Shown: in pieces, positions 19,224 through 28,657 of the stretch
How the letters are laid out: every line of letters begins with the position of its first letter
How positions within the stretch are numbered: the stretch's first letter is position 1
Assembly (NCBI GenBank): GCA_008931825.1
Contig: QXVZ01006335.1
Location: forward strand, 1-28,657
Reading direction: 5' to 3'
DNA from: Phallusia fumigata
Lineage: Eukaryota; Chordata; Ascidiacea; Phlebobranchia; Ascidiidae
DNA length: 28,657 bases
Made by a program: the position numbers and the translations under genes
Notes under the pieces: generated by a model
What the model saw: only the letters and a program-made list of their open reading frames with translations
Told to the model about the DNA's origin: nothing
The model's database searches: none

Positions 19224-22200
19224 ATGTCCGAAACAGAGTTGCGACATCGAAAGTTTAGCGTGACTCCGAGCAGCAAATCCAGCAAAGGTGAAGTGGAACT
19301 AAAAAGAGAGGTTGGTTCTGCTGAGAATAACGAACGACAATTAACTATGTGTTTCCGAATCGGTTTTAACAGATGTAGGGTTTCAAACTGAATTCTTGCA
19401 ATTGTTTCGTTTAGCTTTGGTTTTCAACATCTATAAATTGTTTAGGGTTCATACCTCATGCCTGTTTATCTTTTCACATTCACTTACATCGTGATAACAC
19501 TTAGATACTAGATGTAAGATTTAATTTGACTTTTATCATGAGCAAAAGAAGACTGCAAGATCACCAGTTTATTATAATGGTGACCACATAAAGTTTTGTC
19601 TAATTTTTAGGTCGGGTTGGTCGGAGGAATATCTTTGGTAGTCGGCACCATGATCGGTTCCGGGATTTTCCTCTCCCCTGCTGGGATATTAGCGGAAGCA
19701 GAATCGGTTGGAGCCAGTCTGTGCGTTTGGGCTGGATGTGGAGTTCTGGCAACGTTAAGTGAGGGCCTCAATATTTGAGATAACATTGTGGTCAGTTTAT
19801 AAACCGACACCAACTGAAAATAAACTTCTTTAATCAAACAAAACAGGAAATGTCAAAAATAAAGGCACAGTTGTGTTCTGTAATCCTCTTTGCCGGACAA
19901 AATGTGTCTTTAGGGAAGTTGGTTCGTCCACTTGCTCGTGACGTAAGAACATCCAATCGCACACATAAACAGGTCCAGAACATGATCAGTGTGGTCAGGT
20001 CGTTAAAACTAATGTTGCTTTTCGTAATGTTTGCAGTAAGTTTGCGCAATCCACTTTGTACACAACATTTATTGCTTTCCCTCTCGTAACGTTGGGAAAA
20101 ATTGATGTCGTAAAAAGTTTGAAAACACCATATCGGCCTGGGACAAACGCATGTTGGATAACTTTTAAAACCACCAACTTGTTATGTTATCTGACAGACA
20201 AACTACAGCATACTATGTTACGTATACATATTCATTTGCAGTCTGCAATGGTGTCTTGTAGTGTCAGCTTTAATCCAAGTATTTTTATCACTTTTTCACA
20301 ACGCCTCAACCGTACCCTGGTGCATACTCACAAACAGGAGAGATGTTAAACGCTTTGTCATTCCTGGTATTTCATCTTCATTGCATTAAACCAACAAGCC
20401 TTTGCGTACATAGCGCAGTCCAGCTGACCAAATTGACTTTTCCCTAACTTGTGTGCTTTGCGCTTCCGAACACAAAGAGCTGCGGCTCTCCTATGATAAT
20501 GCAATTTTGCTGCCAACCTGTGTTTGCCTACCTTTTCTGTCTGAACCAAATTGCCCAACTTAAGCCAATAACCTCACTTAAGGCATATCAACGTTGCAAG
20601 TTAACAGGAATCGGTAGCTAGGTTAATTTGCTGATAATTATGTTTGTTATCCTTTGCAAATGGTATACTATGGAAAAGAGGTTACAACATGCCAGCTTAA
20701 GAACTCTTGAAAGCAAAGAAATATCTGCATTCTTCGCCTTGGCCACAGTCCACTAAACATTGACCCCAAGCATTTTCGCCACTGTATCTGCGTGCTTGCG
20801 TGCTTGCGAGTATCTGCGTGCTTGTCAAAGATTTTAAATATCTCACCCCAAAGAATATCTTACCCCTTAAAAACAAAGAAATATCTCACCCCCTTTCTGC
20901 AATTTATGCTTTTTTGTAAACTTTCAGGGAACAACTATAAACAAAATCGTTCTTGATGTTTTTGGCTAAAACTTTCCGAACATCTTTACCCAATACAAAC
21001 AAACAATTGTCAATATTTCAAAAAAACGTGTCCTGGAAAACAACGAACTAAGCCCTACTTTTCATTCAGGTGCCATTAGCTACATCGAGCTCGGTTTGAT
21101 GATTACAAAATCTGGAGGAGAATATCAATATCTGAGAGCGGCGTTTGGCAACTTGATCGGTTACCTCGTTGTGTGGACGTCAGTGGTGGTCACCAAACCT
21201 TCATCGTTCGCCATCATCTCTGTCGGGTTCGCTGAATACGTCACAGCCCCGTTTTATCCCGGCTGCGCCCCGCCTGTTGCTATACAGAAATGTGCTGCCG
21301 CTTTTTGTATACGTAAGTTATGAACTGAACATAAATTGAATGTCTTAAGTCATTGCTCCCAACCTTTTTGACGCATATTCCCCCGAATTCGTTTTTTGGA
21401 ACTTTTCATTCCTCTCCTACTAGACAAGAAGTGATGTAAAGTATTATTACAAAAAGGTTTGGAACCACTGGTCTACATAAAAACATATTGCACTTATCAT
21501 GAATAACTTAACTACAAAGTGGAGTTTCTTCCGCTTAACTCATTTTGTAAACTACTGACTCACGTCTATCACTTGCTAGACTTGATCGGAGCAAAATATC
21601 TAATTTAGATAGTAGCGTAAAAGTTTCGCCGTGATTGATGGCCGCCCTTTCAGGGTTCAATAACCTTTTAGAATTCCGTAAACAGATTAAAGCAGTTATA
21701 AAGGCACACAAAATAAGAAGGAAATTAGCATACATTTATTTTCCTATCAAAAAGCTTCAGGATGTGCAACCACAATTGATTTGAAGTTTTGACATTTATG
21801 ACATTTGGAGCAAATTGTGTTGTCAGGTTTTTGTGTCTGGTAAGCTGCCACAGACAAAGTAATCACACATTAACTTTTAACGATGTCACTGCGACCAACA
21901 GAGACCGAATTCCACTGTTTCCCGGAATCCTTCGTCTACCCGTGTACACAAATGCTAGTTTAATAGCTGTGTGAAATGATGGTTTCTAAAAATCCCAAAC
22001 CAATTTTCATGAGATAAAACCACAATGATATGTTTATTTCTTGGGCGTTGTTATGTCGTTTCGAAAGTCTGGCATTTTGTAAACAATTTTGTTGGCTCAC
22101 CGATACAGATTTTTCAAGTTTGACTGGCGGCCCGTGCGAATGTGGACAAGAATTACTTAACAAATCGCACACGATTTAATTCCCTGGCGAACGGGCTAGA

Positions 22201-25200
22201 GATGAATAAATTGTGTTATTGTACCTATATGTTACAACATCTGACGGGCCAGAATAAAAGACTTCCACGGCCGGTTTTAGCCCGAGAACCGTAGTTTGCT
22301 CACCCCTGTTGTGCTGTACAGTATATAGCCTAAAGCATGCTGCGGTTCTTTAAAATCTAAACGAATTTTTCATGTTTTCACAGTTCTTATCACAGCAATC
22401 AACTGCTTCAGTGTGAAACTGAGCAACTTCGTTCAAATATTCTTCACCGCGGCCAAGCTGGCCATCATTGCGGCGATTATTGTTGGTGGTTTCGTCATGC
22501 TCGGTCAGGGAAGGACTGAAAATCTCACCAATGCATTCGCTGGGTCAGCAAGTTCTTTCTCAGCGATCGCTGTAGCGTTTTACAGCGGACTGTGGTCGTA
22601 CGACGGCTGGTAAGTAAAAATATTGATTTTGAATTTGTTACTAATACAATGTTGTTTATCATAAGGTCGATCTAATTTCGGCAAAAGTTGCATCAGAAAA
22701 TTAAGAAATTTTGGTAGAAATGATTTGAAATAATTTTTCTAAATAGGATTCAGTTTTTCGAAAGTTGTACTAGTTCAAAATTGGGGGGAAAACGTAGAAT
22801 CAAACCGTCCGGAAAGGTAGAACAGAAATTAGCGATCCTTTAAATAATCACAAGACAAATTCGTGAAATAACGTAAATTCCAAGAACTACATCGACAAAA
22901 TTTGTTAAAGAACAAACAAAAGTATTCGTTTGATTTTCCAGGCAATACCTAGAATAATAATTTGCTACATAATACAGCAGACCGGCATAGGCTGTAGGTA
23001 TTTCAAACAAACAGCGTATCTATGTTAGCAAACAAGACCCTGCATACCGGGGATAGCCTCAGAATGTCAATGTTGTGTAGAAAAATATTTGCTGGCTAAA
23101 CTTAAAGCTTGCGGCTTTAATCATACGTACACATGTTTGCTGTTTGGTCGGGTTGCATGAAAAGAGGTCTTTGAAACGTTCGAGTGTTTTGTTCATGACA
23201 AAGCACATACTACACTGATAACAGGGGTGAAAGAGAAGTAGTTTTTCGACAAGGATGTGTTGAGAACTTTTCATAATACATTAAGTATTTTAAATTACAA
23301 AATTATTCTCCTTTTTGGAACGGAGTGCAGAAATTCCTTTTTTGTGTGTCGCGCTGTCTAACACAAAATATTGTTTTAGGAATCAGCTAAATTTCGTCAC
23401 CGAAGAATTAGAAAACCCTCCAAGGTAAAAACTACTTGTTGATTTCCTGGTTGCCTCAATTTTTTTCTTGAATATTTGCAATGAGTACGCCGTCCATCGC
23501 TGACCCCAATTAGCTTCAAAAGTTTGTGTCAGAAAAACGTTAAGCTTACAACAAGTTTTATTGCGGAACGAAATTCTTATTGGCGATTGCGAAAATTCAA
23601 GCGGGGCAAAAACAAGATTGTTTTCCGAAAGTAAATGTTCGTATGTTTCTTGTGGAACCAGCCGAACAGGTTCCTAAACTTTCGTTTGCACTTAATCAAT
23701 ATGGCGTTGTGTAAATAAGATGTAGCTGACACACACATTAAGATCTTTTAATTTCCGCAGAAACTTCCCGCTTGTCATAGGGATTGGAATTCCCCTCGTC
23801 ACCGTACTTTACATTCTAGTCAACATCTCTTACTTCACTGTGATGTCACCCACAGAGATGTTACAATCAACGGCAGTAGCTATCGTAAGTAACACGCGGT
23901 AAACGCTAAAGGTTTGCGAAAAAGTGTTTACCAATGGACGGTTGTACATACGAACAATGAACTAGCAATGTTTTACAGCTTATACAAGAGGCTTTTTTAT
24001 GCACAGCTTTCGAAAAATGGGATTCATGAATAGTGTGTTTACATTGTTCGTTTAGTAAGTGCCATGTAAGCCGCTAAGGGTACCGCGAAGTCTCAGCAAG
24101 AGAATGCCGCAAGACAGGACTCGGAACCAACAGACTAAATTATATTTTTCGTAACTTGCAAGACAATAAACTAGATGTCCAGTGACGACAAACAAGAAGT
24201 TGATGTCAAGTCGAAGGGCGTCACTCATAGTAAATTGCCTGTTTAATCAATTTGTTCGGTGTACATAATATCACCTATGCGTTTCAAACACTTAACGTGG
24301 TGGTTCTTGTACAGCAGAAGAGGCCATCGAGTAGTTGTCAATCAACGAGCACATATCACGAGTGTTTGCTTGTGCAACACGCTTTGTTCACATGTTTTTG
24401 TGTTAGCTTTGTTTTAGTCAACATGTGGGTCGTGTATTCAGTTTCCGTGGCTGATTAACAACGCTGCAATGCATTGACGTCAATTGGGCGCGTAAATCAA
24501 CAATACATAAAATCAGATGTTTTGTCGTTGCTTTACAAATCACTTGACGCTTCTCGTCCCAATACGTCCATACGAAAACAGTGGTAAACAATTAAAATCT
24601 CAACTCTTATCCCCTGAAGTAATTGCGGCAAAGACTAGCCTACGGCATATACTCATATATTTCAAATAATTTAAGTCAAGTTGCGAAATCCTGATGCCAA
24701 ACTATATTCAACTTACCAAGCATTTTTTATGCAATAAGATTAAATCCGAATATTTGCAACCTCCTAAGCACTTACAAACATAGCAGTATTTTGGTAGTAA
24801 AAAACAGTTCAAGCTTTAACAGCAAATTTTGAAGAATTTTTTTCGGGTGCTTCCAAGACGGGTTCCTAAACATGGGTACTTTTACCCCTAAGGGGCACGG
24901 GAGCTGATCCTAGGGGGTGCGCGGATGGTTGTTATTTGAACACGCAAGTTACTTTCCGGAAATCACGGAATAAGGTATAAGAACTGGTTGGTGATTTCAA
25001 AGGGGTATCAACAATTACTGCTTTAAAAGTAAACAACGGCTACTAACTGGTATCAATGTTTATCTCAGACCTTCGGTGATCGCGTTTTCGGACCCGCAAG
25101 TTTTCTTGTTCCCATCGCAGTCGCCTGTTCAACTTTTGGAGCCGCAAACGGAAGCGCTTTCACCGCTGGAAGGTGTGTGTGACACGGCAAGCAACATCAC

Positions 25201-27285
25201 TCTAGAGGCTATAAAACCGATGCGTTAAAATTTTTGCGTACAAGCAATGTAAGCAACCGAGCGGACAATTGTGTATGTTATAACTTGAAAGGCTTGATAA
25301 TTTTTCACCATTACACCCACACACTGCCATTGGCGATCCTTTGACGACAAAACGTATGTTTTTGTTATTGCATAACTTGGCTAGAAGCAGCCTTGGTTCG
25401 TAGCTGTCTACTATATGTTCTTCCCATACAGTCTCGTCGTTTTTTTGTGCCAATTAGTATACCCTGGGTAAACAGCTTTGTTTAAGACGCAACAAACCTC
25501 ACAAAACGCAAACAACAGATTTACACAATGGTTCTCTAGCTCCCATTGGTGTAACAAAATGGGCCATATCTGGTCCAAATTATATTGCAAGGTGCAGTCA
25601 ATGCGAATCACACTTTTAATATACTTGCGTGTAGAATTACATATGCTGCTGGAAGAAACGGTCACATGCTGGAAATCTTCTCTTTTATCAGCGTGACGTG
25701 TTATACACCATCTCCTGCACTCATGTTCAACGTAAGTTAAAAAAAACAACGCTAAAACATAAATTAATTATAGGTATGGAAATAGATCTCTATGAAGCAG
25801 GCCTGAATGAAACTTATTCGTTAGACAAGTTTATCGTAGGGCTACGTTTGAGTTCTAGGGCGGTTGCATGAGTTGAATTGAAAAAATTTGTTTTACATTC
25901 ATAAAGTGGATGATTTGGTGTTGTGTTTAAGGATCCGAGTAGTTTACAAGTATTTTAAAGGTTTTTCATTGCTCTTTTACATGTACTGATTAACACTCAA
26001 AGAAACAAGTGTGCACAGTTGTTTTTGTAACTTGGACACGTTTTAATTTGTTTAACCACCTTGAAAAAAGCGCAGTCACATATAAAGTATAAATAACAAC
26101 GACCATTATTGTATGCCCCTTACAGTCGTTCATCGCCATAATCATGATCATTCCTGACACTTCAACGTTCTCAAGTCTCATCGATTACTTCACCTTTGCC
26201 TCATGGATCTTCTACGGTTTTACATTCCTATCTGTGCTTGTTCTGCGTTACCGTAAACCCAACTGGAAACGCCCGTACAGAGTAAGTTCATGCATTTAAA
26301 GTTGAGCCTATCAAATAATGCCACGCACCCATAATCTTTATAGGAAGGTTATCGAAGTTTAAACCGCAGGACAGTCGGAATGGTTGGGGCAATGCCATTT
26401 AATAAATCTCATTTGATCATTTTTTGACCTCCTTTTATGGCAAACAAATTGTACAGAATAGTTTAGAGCATGTTGTTTTCAATGAGAAGATACGGTCCAA
26501 TACTGGTGTGTAAACTATTTTCTACGTTTCGACGAACGCTGTTGTCATCATCAGCAAATACTTACACAATACTGGCTTGTGTCTGGTATATTGAGACTAT
26601 TTAAGACCATGAATTGAGAACCTAAGGTTGTTTTTTAGTTTTAGTACTAACACACAAGCTTGTTGAGGAAGAATTGATTAAACTATGTTTATGCACTATC
26701 TAGGTGTTCCTTCCGATCCCAGCCATCTGTTTCCTCGCATCCCTGTATCTCATCGTTGCTCCCATCATTGAAGAGCCGGCTCTCGAGTATCTCTACGCCG
26801 CAATCTTCATCCTGGCAGGGCTGATCTTCTATTTTCCCTTCATTTACTTCAAGAAGGTTCCATCGTTTATGGGTAAGACATTCGATTGTAGATGTAAATT
26901 TCTTTTGATGTAAATTTCTTTGAACCCTCTTTTTTCGGTAACGAATCAAAAACAAGTTATTTGTTGCTGAAAAGTTAAAATAATAAAATTTGTACACATG
27001 TGAATGTATTTAAAGTATCAAGGCTTAGAAAGTAGTTCTTATTTGCTGAAGAGGAAACAAATATACAAAAAAATCATTTGCAAAGTAACCTTCAGGAGTC
27101 CTTCAAAAAAAAATTGAGACTTTTTTATCAGTTACTCTTTTTTTTCAGGAGCTGTCACGACTTTCCTTCAGGAGGTCCTGGAAGTTGTTCCTCCTCCGGC
27201 ACTCTTAGAAGATGAGGAGGACATGGAGAATTCAAAAGATGAGAAGGAAGTAATACATTCAGACAATAAAGTTCACGCATTCTGA
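19224..27285 (+). CDS. slc7a9: SLC7A9-like b(0,+) amino acid transporter light subunit, paralog B
   Basis: Eleven exons: 19224-19310, 19611-19758, 21070-21312, 22384-22609, 23380-23424, 23761-23884, 25069-25172, 25635-25731, 26126-26281, 26704-26872 and 27149-27285 (1536 nt, 511 aa). Exons 2-10 have exactly the paralog A lengths and all intron phases agree, so the pair arose by duplication of an intact gene. Numbering matches human SLC7A9 closely. Visible features are GSG at 45-47, Gly105, Lys121-Pro122 in segment 3 (TKPSSFAII), heavy-chain Cys144 (FYPGCAPP), Trp230 in GLWSYDGWN, Arg333 (AAGRNGHM) and VPP at 480-482. It should work as a 12-segment obligatory exchanger of cystine or basic amino acids for neutral ones, at the plasma membrane with an SLC3 partner. 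It is closer to the human protein than A in segment 3 and exon 5 ([13 protein letters not shown]). Oddity: VTCYTPSP replaces the RRLTPAP-type loop. Introns reach 1.1-1.3 kb. Transport activity is inferred. Confidence 0.9.
19759..21069. other. Paralog B intron 2 (1.3 kb)
   Basis: The equivalent intron of paralog A is 622 bases. No coding exon that fits the frame and no clear transposon ends were seen. A small GCGTGCTTGC iteration is at 20789-20825, and near-repeated AAATATCTCACCCC and AATATCTTACCCC blocks are at 20836-20890. Confidence 0.5.
21350..21470. mobile_element. hAT-type MITE
   Basis: About 121 bases with inverted ends: left CATTGCTCCCAACCTTTTTG, right CAAAAAGGTTTGGAACCACT. An internal ATTCCCCCGAATT region is consistent with this class. 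Flanks share only GTCT, so the target duplication has decayed. It lies 38 bases after exon 3 in intron 3 of paralog B. Confidence 0.6.
22090..22316. mobile_element. Probable hAT-type element, one end recognised
   Basis: GAACCGTAGTTTGCTCACCC followed by CTG (22288-22310) is a typical hAT terminus (reverse complement CAGGGGTGAGCAAACTACGG). GGGCCAGAATAAAA and GGCGGCCCGTGCGAATG lie internally. The left end and target duplication were not found, so the extent is approximate. It is in intron 3 of paralog B. Confidence 0.45.
22398..22609 (+). repeat. Exon 4 block nearly identical to paralog A
   Basis: This is the partner of 14463-14674, with 8 differences in 212 bases. It encodes membrane segment 5 and the segment 6 Trp-containing motif GLWSYDGW. 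Identity stops at the exon edges. Confidence 0.75.
22610..23379. other. Paralog B intron 4 (770 bases)
   Basis: I see no exon or named element in it. The corresponding intron of paralog A is 167 bases. Confidence 0.5.
23885..25068. other. Paralog B intron 6 (1.2 kb)
   Basis: It contains no exon that fits. A hAT-like block is at 24840-24935 (GGGTACTTTTACCCCTAAGG, then CCTAGGGGGTGCGCGGA), which resembles the middle of non-autonomous hAT elements. Its ends are unclear. The paralog A equivalent is 274 bases. Confidence 0.45.
26480..26640 (-). repeat. Dispersed repeat, reverse copy in paralog B intron 9
   Basis: It reads AACGCTGTTGTCATCATCAG on the plus strand, the reverse complement of the core at 8390. 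It continues with ACTGGCTTGTGTCTGG and GAGACTATTTAAGACCATGA, which matches 3225-3275 (ACTGGCTTGTATCG, GAGACTATTTCAAACCGTGA). Confidence 0.6.
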
Positions 27286-27412
27286 GGCATCTACTTCTAT
27301 TACTACTCATCAACAACTGTACAGACTGTTGTATATATTCTGTACTTTAATATTGTAATCCAATCTCTGTGAAAGAAATTTTGTTTCCAAGCCCCAAGGG
27401 CCAAAGTATTGT

Positions 27413-27669
27413 TATTTTTCTTGCATGAGTTTCTTTGAGACAAGCTGGTAAAAAAGTATGTCGCTTACACTTATACTGACACCGTGACTTGTACGGTTTC
27501 ATATCTCTGTTACTCTTATTCATTGAAGCACTTATTCCGTNTATTTTTCATGCATGAGTTTCTTTAAGACAAGCTTATAAAAAAGTATTTCGCCCACACA
27601 TATACCGACACCGTGACTTGTACGGTTTCGTATCTCTGTTACTCTTATTCACTGAAGCACTTATTCCGT
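27413..27669 (+). repeat. 128-bp tandem duplication with an N between copies
   Basis: Copy 1 (27413-27540) and copy 2 (27542-27669) both run from TATTTTTC(T/A)TGCATGAG to CACTTATTCCGT, with around ten to fifteen differences. The only ambiguous base of the window, N at 27541, sits exactly at the junction. Confidence 0.85.
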
Positions 27670-28187
27670 AAGCCCATATTCGGTGTGTGTTTTTAGTATT
27701 CTGAGATGTTGTAAGCCAAGACATATGGTCTTAGTAACTGTATCATTGAACATTTTGTGAGCCGTGTGAAGAATTTGCCACATGTGTGTTGCAATGCGAC
27801 AATACAAATGTCTAATCGAAATAATTGGACATTGGGAACGAACTCCTTCACACAGAGAAGGTCAGATAACAGGACTGTATTAAAACACCGAGTGTTTGCT
27901 GCTCGTTTTGATTATTTGCGCAAATTTGCACAGTTTTGGCTGTTTTTCGACCAATTGAAGGACATGAGAAGTAGTATGGTGTAAAACAAGAGTTTGTCAG
28001 GCCTTGAATCGAAGTAATTTTCACTGTGATAAAGCTTAAATTAGCAAGAAAAGTTAACATTTGCAAAAAGTGACCACTAAATAAATTGGATTTTAACATA
28101 CTGAAAACCGCATTTGATGAAGAGTTGAACATTTCTCCGCTAAAACTGTTAATGCCAGCTGTTGAAAATTGGAAATGTTTCCCAAAC

Positions 28188-28303
28188 AAGTTGCATTGTT
28201 TCAAAAATGGTACATCCTGAAACTGATCACAACAAAACGTTTTTTTTTCGCAAAAAAGTTGCATTGTTTCAAAAAACAGAACATCCTGATCACAACAAAA
28301 CAC
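28188..28303 (+). repeat. Two-copy tandem repeat, period 68
   Basis: AAGTTGCATTGTTTCAAAAA begins each copy (28188 and 28256), followed by ACATCCTG and GATCACAACAAAAC. The second copy lacks a GAAACT stretch. It creates the long minus-strand open frame here by chance. Confidence 0.7.
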
Positions 28304-28657
28304 TTTAAAGACTTAGCTCTTTTTGGTTTCTCATTTTACACAGGATCCAAACCGAGACAAAATATCCGATAGCATTTCTCAAAACGATCATGTAATTTTT
28401 TTTCGTAGAAATCAGATTACAAGACTGTTTCCTTTTCATAAGATGTTTGCATTTCGGAAAAAAAGTTGAGACATGATGTAAGTTCAAGCTTTTGGTAATA
28501 GAGCAGTGATATGTTTCGGATGAAAATAATGTTTCAGTTTAGTGCAGTAACTGTAATTGCAGTGTTCTGTTAAAAGTTTCTTACCTTTAAAAAATTGCTA
28601 CCTACAATTACATCAACTCGAAGAACCACTATGTACAACAAATATTTGTTTTTGTTT

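Larger units (their letters stand above)
27286..28657. other. 3' flank of paralog B and intergenic DNA
   Basis: No further gene is recognised. There is no AATAAA until about 28080; ATTAAA at about 27878 is an alternative 3' end signal. The region carries a 128-bp tandem duplication and a second short repeat. The 151-codon minus-strand frame at 27848-28303 is repeat-derived and domain-free. Confidence 0.5.

Noticed and set aside
20785..20825. GCGTGCTTGC iteration considered as a minisatellite
   Set aside because: There are only three short irregular units, too few to call an array.
27848..28303. 151-codon minus-strand frame rich in Cys and Phe
   Set aside because: Its beginning is made by the 68-base tandem repeat, giving repeated CCDQ and LFC words. 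No signal or domain could be defended.
1..28657. CRISPR arrays, bacterial operons, phage or toxin-antitoxin systems
   Set aside because: Gene structure is eukaryotic throughout, and no evenly spaced short repeats exist.

Overview
This window looks like nuclear DNA of a tunicate, most likely a Ciona species. It is AT-rich with compact multi-exon genes, short GT-AG introns, tRNA-derived SINE fragments, hAT-type MITEs and chordate-type proteins. There are no bacterial operons, ribosome binding sites, CRISPR arrays or phage genes. A single N at 27541 suggests draft assembly. The species call is inference. All gene models were spliced by eye, keeping reading-frame phase across every junction.

Four genes are supported, all on the + strand. 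(1) At 3414-6203, five exons encode a membrane-anchored zona pellucida (ZP) protein: signal peptide, ZP-C module, furin site, one membrane segment and a short cytoplasmic tail. No ZP-N module is visible. A TATA box and a CRE-like site lie about 0.8-0.9 kb upstream. (2) At 9381-11531, four exons encode a phosphotyrosine-binding (PTB) domain protein that resembles the FAM43 family. (3) At 12573-17458 (paralog A) and (4) at 19224-27285 (paralog B), two tandem 11-exon genes encode SLC7A9-like light subunits of the heteromeric amino acid transporter b(0,+). They have 501 and 511 residues and identical intron phases. Nine of the eleven coding exons have the same length in both. Paralog B has much longer introns.

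The two transporter paralogs share all the family hallmarks: the GSG motif in membrane segment 1, the cysteine that links to the SLC3 heavy subunit, the aromatic gate tryptophan in segment 6 and a C-terminal Val-Pro-Pro motif. They are unevenly diverged. Exon 4 is about 96% identical in nucleotides, while exon 2 is only about three quarters identical, which suggests gene conversion. Paralog A has also lost a Lys in segment 3 that paralog B and human SLC7A9 keep.

The rest is introns and intergenic DNA holding dispersed repeats: a family with a conserved core seen six times, SINE-like pieces with a Pol III B box, hAT-type MITEs (one with a near-perfect 8-bp target duplication), and several local direct repeats. 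I found no novel multi-gene system. The most interesting points are the ZP-C-only protein with a possible in-frame 95-residue alternative segment, and the conversion-like pattern plus divergence in the transporter pair.
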